Shown: positions 1 to 11,409, numbered from the stretch's first letter. The stretch is 64,000 nucleotides of DNA from Aedes albopictus (GCF_035046485.1 NC_085136.1:81733734-81797733), one strand, 5' to 3'. Numbers and translations are program-made. The notes: generated by a model from the letters alone, not told the origin.

Positions 1-10
1 CGATCATAAT

Positions 11-215
11 GTCCAAGATGGCGGCCCAATATTCAAAATGGCAACTGTTTCAAAGAGTTTTAGGCTCTAATATCTTGCAGTAGGTATGGGGAAAACGTAT
101 AGAGTCCAAAAATGATGACCATGGCATCCAACCATGGTATCCAAGATGGCGGCCAAAATATTGTGGCTGTTTTGAGGAATTTTAGGCTCTGAACCATGTA
201 ATATGGGTACAGAGT
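11..215. repeat. Imperfect direct duplication
   Basis: The word CCAAGATGGCGGCC occurs near 13 and again near 140, each followed by similar text ending in GAGTTTTAGGCTCT or GAATTTTAGGCTCT. This is a two-copy degenerate tandem repeat of about 125 bp. No coding role is seen. Confidence 0.5.
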
Positions 216-1827
216 AATGTTCCGATTTTATCATTGTCTTTGCGCGACAGACCTTTTATGTCAAATGGATAAAAGTGCGATATTCATTAACATGTCATTT
301 GAGTTTGATTAAGATGGTTTCCCGACAGCATGCCTTTCTCATCACCACAAGGTGGATTCATAAGGTTTTTTTATGATGAGGTTCGTGACATTATGAAGGC
401 CAGCCAGAGAATAAAAAAATGACACAATAACTGTCGAGCAACTACAAGAAAAATTAAATATCATTGTAAATAAGGCTGATACAAATTTAATTTTGACTTT
501 TTGTCTCCCCCCCCCCCTCTCTTCAAAAATTTTTGGCTGGATTTTTCATTTTGAGGGGGCAGATAAAAAAGTATTTATCAAAATATCGGGTCTCTTTAAC
601 ACATCCGATGAGTTTTTAACATTTTTCAGATTAAATGCTTTATTATTTTTATCCCCCCCCCCCCCTCGACCAGCCAAAGAGTGGTGGGACATAAAGTGAA
701 ATAAATATTTGTAACGGCCTAAGACTAAACATGCACTGCGAATGGGAAACTTTCTATTTTATGAAGCGGTTCCTGGCGTTAGTTAGAGTTGCATCGTGTG
801 GTTTGGATTCTGGCAGTCCGAAACTCATGAATAAACTTCTGGGTAAGTTTTATTTGTTTCCGGGATGTTGTCTATCCGGGAAATTAACTGAGGTAAAATG
901 TTCTCTGTTTATGACTCGTTACATTTGTTTTAGGAAGTTGCGCTGCTTGGGTTGTGTCAAGAAACTTTCAACATCTTGAGATTATCATGCGGAGAAAGAA
1001 ATGGGGAGAAGCCATCCAACCGGAGATCTAATTTCAGATACACCATGATCTATAGTCGTTTTTCTAGGCTGAATTAGGTCCAAAGGACCAAAAAGGACAT
1101 CAAGATGCCTTCTCCCTCGCCGCGTGGCTCTAAGACCATTTCGAAAAGGTGTCACCTGGTTCCTGGAAAGCCGTGCTGTCAATTTGACAACTACCGCACC
1201 GGCCGGAGACTTGGTGACCGGTTGAACTCATCGCAAAACCGACAACGTGAACTGAACGAACATGAACAGTTACCAACTGGATTTCAACAACGACCGAGAT
1301 TTCAATCTTGATTGCACTTGGTGCGCCAACCGATTCTGTCTTCAGTCGCTTGGGAAAATCTTGCTCCTTCTCTATTGCTAGGTACTTTTCGAATTTCGCT
1401 TGACTAGGATTATGTGTGTACTCCTGGTCCGCTTCCAGGAGGGGGTCTTATCGTCTCGTCAAGCCGGAAAACGGACAGACGACGGAAGGTGAAAGAAAGT
1501 GTCGGAAGACGCAAAGATTGTGACTTTTCTCACCATTATAGCACACCACATTCCACTCCACATAGAGAAGTGCGATGCCGATGCGATGGACCGTCGTCTT
1601 TAAGACGACGACGACGACGATGTGTTTCTTCGTAGCAAACCGACTTCAATGCTTTTCCACCCTCTTTCGTTCCACGGAAAAGCATAGACGACGACGATTT
1701 CGATGATGGTGACAACCGGAATCGCATCGCTTTTGTGCTGTGGGGTGACGAGGTGACGGTGATGGCGGTGATCTTTTTTTTTCTATAGCAAATGACAACA
1801 ATGAATGAAAGGTGTAATGTTGACCTA
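216..1827. other. No gene recognised; C-tracts and GAC-rich simple sequence
   Basis: Two poly-C tracts (about 507-518 and 653-665) and a GACGAC-rich stretch around 1590-1700 stand out. The open frames here are short, overlap on opposite strands and show no recognisable domain. The stretch 1000-1500 is richer in GC and looks single-copy, but I cannot assign it. Confidence 0.4.
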
Positions 1828-2770
1828 GGGTAAGAAATCAAACTTTGAACTAGTCAAATTGTAATCTTAATTTGAACCATTTCAAAATTCATTAAAACGA
1901 CGTACTTTTCAGGCAAATATTGTCCCGAAGAAGATTTTAAACAGCTTTCCGTAATATAACCTGATAACATGGACTTTAAAAGCATTGAAAAAAGCGTTTT
2001 TGTCATGGAAAACAGGCAATTGAAAAATCACTGTGATTTCACCCATTTCTCCCAAGAGAAAGCACATTTTCGGTGCACTCGTACAGCTCATGCATAGTAT
2101 CACACGCAATATGTGAACACGTCAAATGAAAGCTTATTTATCGTAGAATCGACCAACCGAATAATATTCCGCATTATTTGTCATAAAATTATCAAATTTA
2201 AGTGATTCTTACTTGGAGAATGTTATCTTAAGTTGAACCATTTGTAATCTAAATTTGAACTAGTGAACGGGGGTGAGCTTCTAGTGTTGGCCTGTAGATT
2301 GCGCTAGTGGTTGCTTTGTTTACTCTTGGGGGATGAAAAAATCCAAATTTAGTTTCCAAATTCCTAAAGAATTTCGAACATAATGAGTTGAGATTCCACT
2401 GCCTAATGAAAAATAGGTATGAGAAGTAGCAGATTCATGTGATTTTTCATTGTTTAGTATGGAATTGGCTGTTTTGTGAGTTGCGCGAGCTGCTGCCGCC
2501 AGTAGTTCAAATTAAGATTAAAATTGGTTCAAATTATGATTACGATGGTTCAAATTAAGATTAAAATCATTGTTGATGAAAAATCAAATATTTCAATGAA
2601 ATTCGGTGCAAATACAAACTTTTTACCATTTAACAGAAAGCTTATACCCGTGGCTTTCATGTACATACGATTTTGCCGTAGTAAATTATTTCCATGTGGG
2701 AGAAAAAATCACTTAAAATTTGCACTGCTTCAGAAAGCCGCAATTTGGTTCAAATTTTGATTACCTACCC
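1828..2770. mobile_element. TA-flanked inverted-repeat element with subterminal motif arrays
   Basis: The left end GGGTAAGAAATCAAACTTTG and the reverse complement of the right end (GGGTAGGTAATCAAAATTTG) match over most of about 25 bp. Both ends abut a TA (1826-1827 and 2771-2772), as expected for a Tc1/mariner-type target duplication. Copies of a motif close to TAATCTTAATTTGAACCATT lie inside the left end (about 1861 and 2225-2260). The same motif lies in the opposite orientation inside the right end (about 2503-2570 and 2742). No transposase frame is visible, so it is a non-autonomous, MITE-like element of 943 bp. Confidence 0.7.
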
Positions 2771-2772
2771 TA

Positions 2773-3337
2773 CTCTTCTCTGGCACCCGGCATCGAACGA
2801 TTGGGCGTTGAAAGAAGGTTTGATGTTTCGATGAACACTTGAAGTGATTTCAATGGAATGTGCTCGGAGCATTAGGAAAAAGTGGTTAAATGTACGGGCA
2901 AGGAAAATCGATGCTTTTGACCGCTGTGTTTGTTTGTCTGGGTTAAAAATGCTTCTTAGCGGACGATGAATCTTTCAGAAGTATGAATTCTACAGCTTTT
3001 GCCGCTGCTTCAGTTGTCCACAGCACTTGGTGGTTAAACATTTCAGACAGTTTATCGATCTGCTTCGCACTCTTCCTCTTTCGGTGGAATGTCTAAATAG
3101 GTGTTTTTTTTATATTTTTTGGATATTGCTAGGAATGCAAAATGTTGTGGAGTTCAGGACTTTCAAGTTCTTCAGAATCAAGATTCACCATCTAATCTAC
3201 GATAACTGCTTATCTTCGGTGTTACACATGGTGCCCTGCAATGCAACGAAAGGTTCTTTTCACGGTTTTCAGAACATCATGGCTTTCAAGATCTACAAAT
3301 CTACAGCGGTGTTTCAGAAAAATTCGGGGAGCTCCAG
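2773..3337. other. Unassigned DNA
   Basis: Nothing recognisable was found. The 110-codon frame at 3027-3359 has no motif and runs into the neighbouring minisatellite. Confidence 0.3.
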
Positions 3338-3437
3338 GGTCGTACTTGAAACCCCCTGAAACACCTCTAAAAAAACAGTGAAACACCCTTAAAACCCGGC
3401 TGGATCGCTCCTGAAACTCCCTAAAACGCCTTTGATA

Positions 3438-4367
3438 AAGCTTGAGTAATTTAATATCTGGACGCACTGTTCAATTTGCTGCAGCGCCCCTGATGGTCGG
3501 ATCCGAAAAAAAATTACAGCAGTTTGTTCTGGAATGTTGCCTCCTTCAGTGCTGAAAATTTTGTCACGATTGGTTTCGTTTCCTTAAAGTTATACGCAAT
3601 GGAAGCCGCGCATCGAAAATTAATTTTGGACACACACTTCGAAAATCCGACGTGGTCAGGTTCAAAAATTGCGAAGAACGTGAAAATATACTATGGTCAG
3701 CATCCAGGACAAAAATTTAATAAAGCCACAGGTCGGGGTGATGTCCCCAGTAAGTTCAAGTTTGTTTTTGACATTAAGAAAGTTGATGATCTGGCAAGGT
3801 ATTTGCAGCTGCGGCCAAAAAACAAAGGTTTTCGTGACAAACAGGACCATGGATTCCAAAGTGTACAAGCAGAAGTGCCTGGAAAAGCTTGTTCTTCCGT
3901 TCTGTATAACCCACAATGGACCTGTTAAGTTTTGGGCCAGATCTGGCAAGTTGCCACTACAGCAGAGAAGTGCTACACTGGTATCAAGACAACGGGGTAG
4001 ATTTTATCAAAAATGAAATCAATCCACCAAATTGCCCTCAGGTCCGCCCAATCAAGAAATATTGGGCAGTTGTCAACCAGAAGTTGAAGAAGAGTGGAAA
4101 GATGGTTCGGGATGCAACACAGATGCAAAGATGGTGGAACAAAATGGCCACTCATGTGAACCAACAGATTGTCCAAGATATGATGAGTGGTATTCGGAGA
4201 AAAGTTCGAAATTTCATAAAAACCAAATCCGAATAATTTTAAGGCTATTTTTCCTAGAAAGTTCAATAAATATCTTTGATTGTAAGTACACAATATTGTT
4301 TATTTCAATAACATATCTCCGAGACAGATCCGATTTTTTGCGTCCAGATGTTAAATGACTCAAGCTT
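3438..4367 (+). mobile_element. Internally deleted DD37E mariner
   Basis: Both ends read AAGCTTGAGT followed by a mismatch, ATTTAA, a mismatch and ATCTGGACGCA in inverted orientation. Each end abuts a TA duplication (3436-3437, 4368-4369). At 930 bp it is shorter than a full Tc1/mariner element of about 1.3 kb. It holds a broken transposase with D-37-E spacing, a family known from mosquitoes. It is inserted in the C-rich minisatellite, which resumes directly on both sides. Confidence 0.88.
3599..4236 (+). pseudogene. DD37E mariner transposase, three frames, catalytic Glu to Lys
   Basis: In an active copy this enzyme would cut and paste the element at TA sites. The N-terminal DNA-binding part starts at ATG 3599 (MEAAHRKLILDTHFENPTWS) in one frame. 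Coding similarity then moves to a second frame at about 3790-3930 (MDSKVYKQKCLEKLVLPF, THNGPVKFW). It moves to a third frame from 3931, which reads PDLASCHYSREVLHWYQDNG and ends at 4236. So there are at least two frameshifts, and the part that should carry the first catalytic Asp is missing or scrambled near 3780. The second Asp codon is at 3940-3942. The codon 38 positions on, where the family has Glu in RPIE, is AAG (Lys) at 4054-4056. The D-to-E spacing of 37 residues supports the DD37E assignment. The gene is dead on three counts. Confidence 0.85.
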
Positions 4368-5036
4368 TACCTCCTGAAACCCCCTTACAACCCAAGTAAC
4401 ATTTTTAGTTTTTTTATAGCCTACAAGCTGTTGTTATAATCAAACCGATAAAATTTTTTTTAAAGCTTAGTAATCCCAACAGCTCTAATAAACTCGTGAT
4501 AAAACCCTGTAAAGCCCAAAAGGGCCCACCCAACAGGAGGTTGCTATGACCAGTCCTTAAAACGTTTTATATGCTATTTGATTTTGTTGCATATTCTTGA
4601 AGTCAACTATACAACTTAGATAAGATATGTTGTATATGCCTTAAAAAGATTAACAAGCCCTATCAAAGTTCGAACAGCGTCTTGAATGAAGAATTAGAAC
4701 CAATAATCTGAAACTAGAATCATCAAATGAATTGAAGTTAATTGCAAATTATAAATGTCGAAAAAAACAAAACTATGTCGGTCAGCCATGGTAATAATAT
4801 TCAATTTCAAGTATTTACGGAGAAAACTCTGTTTCTATGACAGAGAAAACTCATGCCAAAAAAGTTTTTCGATATAATGCAATGAATTGCTGCTGAATAA
4901 GTAAAGCGCCATGCCAGTTTGCGGGTTTGTTGTGTTACAAAACAATTATTTCAACCCCGCTTGCAAAATTGTGCATTCAAATCACAATCCAAACATCAAC
5001 ATGGCGTGCTCTATTTGCAAGTAGGAATAGAAAACC

Positions 5037-5414
5037 GTGACAAAAAATATGGATGCCGTCAAGTTAAATCCTCTTGGTACTGATTGTAATTGTTTAGGAC
5101 CTATAAGTGTGGAAGCAACATATTATAGAGTTGCTGTTCTCCAAGAATACGGAGCAAAGTCTAGCATACGCCCACTTATTCTTAACGCATATCATTTGAG
5201 TTCGTTGGAAGGGGAATGGCGTTCAGTCTTTGGAGGAATAACTCAAAAACGGATTTTTAAGCTTTCATCCGACGTTTCGGTCGCTATATTGCGCCTTCTT
5301 CTGGGAGTTATTCCTCCAAAGACTGAACGCCATTCCCCTTCCAACACAATCACCAACAGTCGAAATTCGAAGAAAGGTAATCATTTGAGTTCTTCAAACA
5401 CTATTAGGTTTTAA
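5037..5414 (+). CDS. Hypothetical 125-codon frame over a hairpin
   Basis: An ATG-started frame of 125 codons lies inside the CCCAAGTAAC-ended element. I recognise no domain, signal peptide or membrane segment. Its second half is built on both arms of the 41-bp inverted repeat. The coding reading may therefore be a by-product of the repeat, and I do not claim it is expressed. Confidence 0.2.
   Translation: MTKNMDAVKLNPLGTDCNCLGPISVEATYYRVAVLQEYGAKSSIRPLILNAYHLSSLEGEWRSVFGGITQKRIFKLSSDVSVAILRLLLGVIPPKTERHSPSNTITNSRNSKKGNHLSSSNTIRF
5204..5345. repeat. Perfect 41-bp inverted repeat (hairpin)
   Basis: The left arm 5204-5244 and right arm 5305-5345 are exact reverse complements around a 60-nt loop. 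The arm begins GTTGGAAGGGGAATGGCGTT and ends GGAGGAATAACTC. A transcript would fold into a long hairpin. Confidence 0.9.
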
Positions 5415-5984
5415 TGAAATGCGGGTTCAGACTGACTGCTCTTAAGAACTTGCCGTTTAGCCGATGCCCGTAAAACAATGTAAACAAACAGAAACTTTCA
5501 TATTTTCGCAAGTTTTTCGGCAGCGTTTCGTGTGATTTTTAGGTTGCTGTTTAAACTGATTGAGTTTTAGTTATGTATATAGTGGTAATAATTCTCAATA
5601 ATGAAAAACCAGGTGCTTTCTTCAGTGGTATCAAAAAATCATGCACAGCAAAAACATATGAAAGTTAAGCAGCACGTAAATTGAAGATTAACTGAAATTT
5701 GCGGCAGAAAAATGTAAATCACCAACACTGAACGTCAGCCGAGCAGCCCGCTGCTGGTCAGACGGTTTGTTTACAGATTTTAAAGCATATTCGCTTTAAA
5801 TTTACATGCATCTGCTATAAATCATGCCAGCCACTCTCCGTCATCAGCTAAACGAACGGCTGCTCGCAGCTGTGGCGGTTTCCCCGTTGTCTCTCTCAGT
5901 ACTCTCTGCAGCAGCCGGAGCATGTCGGGAATGCGTGCATTATGGTAGAAGCAGTTCAACTTTGACTGTCTGCTCTTCAGCAAG

Positions 5985-6060
5985 CTGAGATAGCCGAGAG
6001 AGCTCGAGCGTGCTTCTCACACCCCAAGGATCTGAGTTCAATTCTCGCTCGGACCTCAGT
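5985..6060 (+). other. tRNA-like segment (possible SINE head)
   Basis: GATAGCCGAGAGAGCTCGAG resembles a tRNA A box region, and GAGTTCAATTCTC resembles a B box. There is no clean cloverleaf. I read it as a decayed tRNA-derived sequence, not a working tRNA gene. Confidence 0.35.
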
Positions 6061-6653
6061 TTTTCTTTATATTTTCTAACAGATATCTGCCCTGTAATTT
6101 TAAGATCGCACAAGAATTTCCATCATATATGACGGGGTCCTTTTGTTACATTCGATCCGTCATAATTTTACAGGTTTTTTTTTTCGAACTGTGTGTGTAA
6201 CTGGTTACGTTTTTGTGTGCATTTCTCATTAAATATATTTCCTGGAAGAAGATCCCATTGCGGTACCTGACACTCCTGAGCTTGCTTAAATGCTTCCACT
6301 TGTAATTCCAAGAAGGTTTATGATTGCTTTATGATAACTTAATGCAATCTTAAAAGCCTTAAGACCGATGTGATATGCCTTGCGTGCGGCGTTGAAAGAA
6401 GTTTTAGTACCAAGTTTTATTGCGTACTTAACAGTCTGCTTAGAACGAAATTTATGCTCGGCTGAAAGACAAGAAAATAAGTTTAATGGAATGGACTTAT
6501 TGGTATCTACAAAGTGTTTTAAAGTTGTTCATGTCTTCAAAACGGCTTTGCAGTTTATAATGCTTCATTAAACATAAAAGGCTTTACCAAATCAATAACA
6601 AAACCTTCATAAAATACGTCTAAGAGCAGAAAGCATAGAAATTGTTACTTGGG

Positions 6654-7136
6654 GACGCCCCTAAGACCTTCTGGAACACCCATGGGGCCATCCTGAAACC
6701 CGATGAGACCCTCTGAAACACATCTGAAATATAGTGTAGATGCTAATTCTAATTAAGTTAAAATACACATTAATAAAAACCAAAAAAAAAAATCTGAAAT
6801 ACCCATTAAACACACGTGAAACGCCCTAGTACCACTCTTTGACGCCTCTGAAACCCGCTGGAAGCTACCCTGAGACTATCTGAACCCTCCCAAAACGCTC
6901 CTGAGATCTGGTATACCCTCGAAACACCCTGACACACCTTGAAACTTCCATGAGACGCCCTGGAACCCCTGTGAGACACCCCAAATATCTCTGGAACGCC
7001 CCTGTGACACGCTGGATTCCCACCGAAACGCTTCGAAAACCCCCTGATGCCCACTGCCCAAAGTCCTTTGAAAAGCTCCTAAGACCACCTTGAGACGCTT
7101 TTTCACTCTACGGGAAATATCATTGTCACCCGAAGC
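6654..7136. repeat. C-rich minisatellite (CTGAAACGCCC type)
   Basis: Degenerate words such as CATCCTGAAACCC and GAAACGCCC repeat irregularly. The segment at about 6735-6790 resembles the right-hand part of the TTAA MITE at 44842-45509 (AAGTTAAAATACACA followed by a poly-A-like run), so a MITE fragment is embedded here. Confidence 0.6.
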
Positions 7137-8055
7137 AACACACATGCCAAAAAAGAGACAGCGCAGGTTTTGGTTGCAAACGAGTCAATGTCAAGTTAGT
7201 CTAGCATTGGGTTACAATGTACAATAAGGTGGCCCACACTTATATGAAAAACAAAAATTTCCAAAAATACCAAGTCTTACCTCCTAAATCAGTTGTTTTG
7301 GATTCCCAGGAGCTACGTTCAAAATTTGAGCATAATCGATTGAGCCTAAGGGGGCGCTCAAAACGCTTGAAATTTGTATGGGGAAACTTGGCCAAATGTA
7401 TGCAGAAATTTTAAGTTTTGGAATTTTGCCGCTAGGTGGCGCTGTAAGCGTTCAATAATCCAACCTCTTGGTATTATTGTAGGTGACTATATGCCAAACA
7501 ACTTTGTCGAACACCGCAAAGTGATCCAACGTCTGTGAAAAAAGTTATACCCTAGGTAAAGTGAGGATAAACTTTATTGTTGTTTTTCCAATACATGTAA
7601 AGGAATAATATCAATAATGAAATCTCAATACTTTGCCTCACTTTGCCCAGGGTATAACTTTTTTCACAGCCGTCGGATCACTTTGCGGTCTTCGAAAAAG
7701 TTCTTTAACATATAGTCACCTACAATAATACAGAAGGGTTTGTTTATTGAACGCTTATAGCGCCACCTAGCGGCAAAATTCGGAAACTTTAAATTTCTGC
7801 ATACATTTGGCCAAGTTTTCCCATACAAACTTCAAGCGTTTTGAGCGCCCCCTTAGGCTCAACCGATTTTGCTCAAATTTTGAACGTAGCTCCTGGGAGT
7901 CCAAAACAACTGATTTAGGAGGTAAGACTTGGTATTTTTGGAAAATTTTGTTTTTCATATAAGTGTGGGCCACCCTAATGTACAACTGTAACTCATGTGA
8001 ATTGTGCAACCAAAAACCTGCGCAGCCGTGACTCTTCTGTGATATGTGCACTGCT
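7137..8055. mobile_element. Outer inverted-repeat element split by a foldback MITE
   Basis: GCGCAGGTTTTGGTTGCA near 7163-7180 is mirrored by TGCAACCAAAAACCTGCGC near 8006-8024. Similarity continues outward (ACACATGCC on the left against CACATATCACA inverted on the right). The pieces look like the ends of a small palindromic element that was later opened by the MITE at 7225-7976. Confidence 0.45.
7225..7976. mobile_element. Foldback MITE with arms of about 350 bp
   Basis: The arms are inverted copies over nearly the whole element: GGTGGCCCACACTTATATGA at the left is mirrored at the right. Inner landmarks such as GTTATACCC are mirrored too, around a centre near 7605. It is flanked by AATGTACAA at 7216-7224 and 7977-7985. 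No coding capacity is seen; the open frames on the two arms are mirror copies. Confidence 0.85.
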
Positions 8056-8124
8056 TGTCACAAGTGTTTCATCATACACTTTAACAACTTCAGTTGCTTT
8101 CCATTAATCATTACTAAGCACTAA

Positions 8125-9060
8125 CACTTCCGAAATTCCTCCAGGAGTACCTTCCTGGATTCCTTAAGGAGTTTCTTTCGAGATCAATCCACTAGTTCCT
8201 TCTGGAATTCCCCCACGAGTTTCTTTCTAGATTCCTCCAGAATTTCCTTATGGGATTACTCCAGGAGTCGCTTCCGCGATTCTTCCAGGAGTTCCTTCCG
8301 GGATTCATCAACGAGTTTCTTCTGGGTTTCTCCAGGATTTCCTTCCATGATTCACTCAGTTCCTTCTGGAATTGCTGCATAAGTTCCTTCCATAATTCCT
8401 CCAGAAGTTCCTTCCAAGTATTCTTCCAGGAGTTTCTTTTGGGGCTCTCTAAGCATTCCTTCCATGATATCTTCAGGAATTCTTCACATGATTCCTTCCG
8501 GAATACTTTCAGGAGTTCCTTCCGGGATTTCTCCAAGTGTACGTTCCGGGATTCTTCCAGGTATTCCTTCAAAAATACCTCCAGGAATTCCTTACGAGAT
8601 AACTCCAGAAATTTCATTTGGGATTTTTCCAGGAGTTCCTTCCGAGATTTATCCAGAAATTTTTTCTGGGATTGCTCCAAAGCTTCCTCCATGGTTCAAC
8701 TGAGAGTTCCTTCGGGGATTCTTTAAGGAGTCCCTTCCGAAATTCCTTAAGCAACTCTTCCCGGATTACCTCCAAGTGTTTCACCGGAATTCCTAAAGGA
8801 AATCCACCAGGGATTTCTCTTGGAATTCTTCTCAGAATCCCTCTACGAGCTCCATCAGGAATTTCTCAAGGAATTCCCCCAAGAATTTCTGCAGGAATTC
8901 CTTCAGGGATTCTGCTGCGAAACCTCCAAAAATACCTTCTGGGATTCCACCAGGAATTCCTTTCTGGATTCCTTCAGAAATTGTTTCCATGATTTTATCC
9001 GGAATTCCATTCGAGACTCCTCTATAATATTCTTCCGGGCTTTGTCTAGAAATTCCAGGA
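8125..9060 (-). repeat. Minisatellite, GGAATTCC-type, TTCC strand
   Basis: Degenerate 12/24-bp units read AGGAGTTCCTTCC-GGGATTCCTCC on the plus strand. Open frames on both strands are read-through of units whose length is a multiple of 3. They give repeats such as SFRDFSRS or ISPGIP and are not genes. Confidence 0.85.
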
Positions 9061-9089
9061 AAAAACAACCATTAGTAATATTTTGAATA

Positions 9090-10697
9090 ATTCTAGAAGA
9101 AACTCTTGAAAGAATTTCGGAAGGAATTTAAATATGAATTTCGGAAGGACTTTTTAGAGAAATTTGGTTATGAATTCCTAAAGCAAAAGAAGGCTTTTGT
9201 TAAGAAAATCCTAGAAGAAACTCCTGGAGGAATCCCGGAAAGAAAACTTGGATGAATCCTATAAAAAAATACTGCATGAATCCTACAGATAGTACTATTA
9301 GAATAATCCCGGGAACAATTCCTGGAGGAATCATGGCAGGTATTCATGGAGGCATCACGGGAGGTATTCCTGGAGGAATTCCGGGAAGAATTGCTGGCGG
9401 AACCCCACGAGGACTTCCTAGAGAATTCCCGGGAGAACTCCTGGAGGGATCCCGGGAAGAATTTCTGAAGGAATCCCGGAAGGAGTCTAAGGAAGAATTC
9501 CTGGGGGAACTTTCGGAAGAATCCCGGGAGGGAGTGCTGGAGGAATCCCGGGAAATAATTTTGGAAGAATCCTGGGAGGAATAACTGGAGGAACCCCGGG
9601 AGGTAATTCTGGAGGAATCCCGGGAGAAATACCTTCAGTAATCCTGGGAGGAATTCCAGGAAGAATCCCGGGAGCATTCACTAGAGGAATTCTTGAAGGA
9701 ACTTCTTGAGGAATCCCGACAAGAATTTCTGGAGGAATCCTGGGAGGAATTCCTAGGGAAATCTTGGGAGGGATTCCTGGAGAAATCCCGGGAGTAATTC
9801 CTTGAAAAATCCCAGGAGAAATCCCTAGAGGAATCCCTGGACGAAATCCTTGATGAATCCCGGGAGGAATTCCTGGAGGAATCTCAGGAGGAATTTCTGA
9901 AGGAATCCCGGGATGAGTTACTGGATGAATCCCGAGGTAAATTCCAGGAAGAATCCCGAGAGGAATAACTGGATAAATGCCTGGAGGAACTTCTTGAGGA
10001 CTCCCGGGAAGATTTACTGTAGGAATTCCGGGAGGAATTCTTGGGGAAATCCCGGGAGGAATTCCAGGAAGAATCCCGAGAGCATTCACTAGAGGAATTC
10101 CTGAAGGAACTTCTTGAGGAATCCTGGAAAGAATTTCTGGAGGAATCCAAGGAGAAATTCCTAGGGAAATCTTGGTAGGGATTCCTAGAGAAATAGCGGG
10201 AATAATTCCTGGAAAAATCCAGGGAGAAATCCCTAGGGGAATTCGTGGAGGAACTTGTTGATGAATCACGGTAGGAGTTCCTGAAGAAATCTCAGGAGAA
10301 ATTTTTAAAGGAATCCCGGGAGGAGTTCCTAGTTAAATCCCGAGATAAATGCTTGGAAGAATCCCGGGAGGAATCACTGGATAAATGCTTGAAGGAACTT
10401 CTTGAGGAATTCCGGAAAGATTTTCTGTAGGGATTCCGCGAGGAATTCTTGGAGAATTCCCGGGAGGGATTCTTGGAGAATTCCCGGGAGGAATTCCTAG
10501 AGAAATCCCGGTAGCAATTCCTGTAAGAATCCTGGGTGGAATCCCTAGATGAATTGCTGGAGGAACTTCTTGTGGAATCCTGGGAGGAATTCCTCAAGGA
10601 ATCCCAGGAGGAATTTCTAAATCCCTAGAGAAATTCTTAGAGGAAGTTCTTGAGCAAATCTTTGAAAAATCCCGGAGGAATGTCGTGGAAGATTTCT
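9090..10697 (+). repeat. Minisatellite, 24-bp units, 408-bp higher-order period
   Basis: Units of 24 bp such as GGAATTCCTGGAGGAATCCC are well phased from about 9480. The distinctive variant GCATTCACTAGAGG recurs at 9674 and 10082, exactly 408 bp (17 units) apart. The following units match one for one, and GGATAAATGC recurs at about 9972 and 10379. The orientation is opposite to 8125-9060. The 260-codon frame at 9487-10269 (minus) is read-through of this array. Confidence 0.88.
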
Positions 10698-10908
10698 GAT
10701 TCAATATTTAACCAGAAACATTGATCTTCCAACCAACGTAAACATAGCGTACTAATAATAAAATACAGCAAACAGAAGAAGCCAAGGTTTTGGTTCGTTT
10801 CTTTAGATTCTTGCCGTTCTTTTGAAAAAAAAGTACGTTTTAGTGCAATGTCGTTGTCACCGTTGCGCACTCAATGTGAGCAACTGTTCACTAGACTGCA
10901 CCGAGTTC
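10698..10908. other. Non-satellite insert in the 24-bp array
   Basis: About 210 bp of unrelated DNA interrupts the array. Satellite units stop near 10697 and resume near 10908. No termini or coding content were recognised. Confidence 0.5.
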
Positions 10909-11180
10909 CATCCCGGGAGCATTCACTAGAGGAATTCCTGAAGGAACTTCCCAAAAAAAATCTGGAGGAATCCCAGAAGGAATTCCTAGGGAAGTCTTGG
11001 GAGGAATTCCTGGAGAAATCCCGGGAATAGTTCCTGGAGAAAATGCCGGGAGAAATCCCTAGAGGAATTGCTGGAGGAACTTCTTGATGAATCCCGGGAG
11101 GAGTTCCTGGAGGAATCTCAGGAGGAATTTCTGAAGGAATCCCGGGAGGAGTTTCTGATTAAATCCCGAGATAAATTCTG
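10909..11180 (+). repeat. 24-bp minisatellite, third higher-order copy
   Basis: GCATTCACTAGAGG reappears at 10919 and is followed by the same unit order as at 9674 and 10082, with a short disruption near 10950. Confidence 0.8.
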
Positions 11181-11409
11181 TGGAATCTGGATAATACTGC
11201 GGAAGAATCACCCAACAGTAGGCCTTAGGCCCTTACCTACGTGCTACTCGGTCTGCTGCCGTCTGGAGAAAGTGGACGAAAAGGTGGTTGTCACTGTGAC
11301 GATTTAATGAAAGGATGAACCACTTGTTCATCATTTAACACTTCGCTGGAAGACAAAACACTGTAAATTGCACACTCATAGATGATTACTCATTATGTAT
11401 ACGCACACC
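11181..11409. other. Unassigned spacer within the array
   Basis: Non-repetitive DNA of about 230 bp lies between two satellite blocks. Nothing was recognised. Confidence 0.4.

Larger units (their letters stand above)
3338..4390. repeat. C-rich minisatellite (CCCTGAAAC type) split by a mariner
   Basis: Words such as CCCCCTGAAACACC and CTCCTGAAACTCCC are present at 3345-3437 and resume at 4370-4390. Between them sits the mariner at 3438-4367. This is the reverse orientation of the TTTCAGGGGTCTCAGG minisatellite that recurs through the window. Confidence 0.6.
4391..6653. mobile_element. CCCAAGTAAC-ended element, about 2.3 kb
   Basis: CCCAAGTAAC at 4391-4400 and GTTACTTGGG at 6644-6653 are inverted copies, and both sides pass directly into C-rich minisatellite. 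This suggests one insertion. I could not find a target duplication, so the superfamily is open. The interior has no transposase that I recognise. It holds a perfect 41-bp hairpin (5204-5345) and a tRNA-like segment near 5985-6060. Confidence 0.55.

Noticed and set aside
9487..10269. A 260-codon open frame with IPPGIP-like repeats
   Set aside because: The 24-bp units are a multiple of three with few stops, so several frames on both strands stay open. Composition follows the repeat, and there is no start context or domain.
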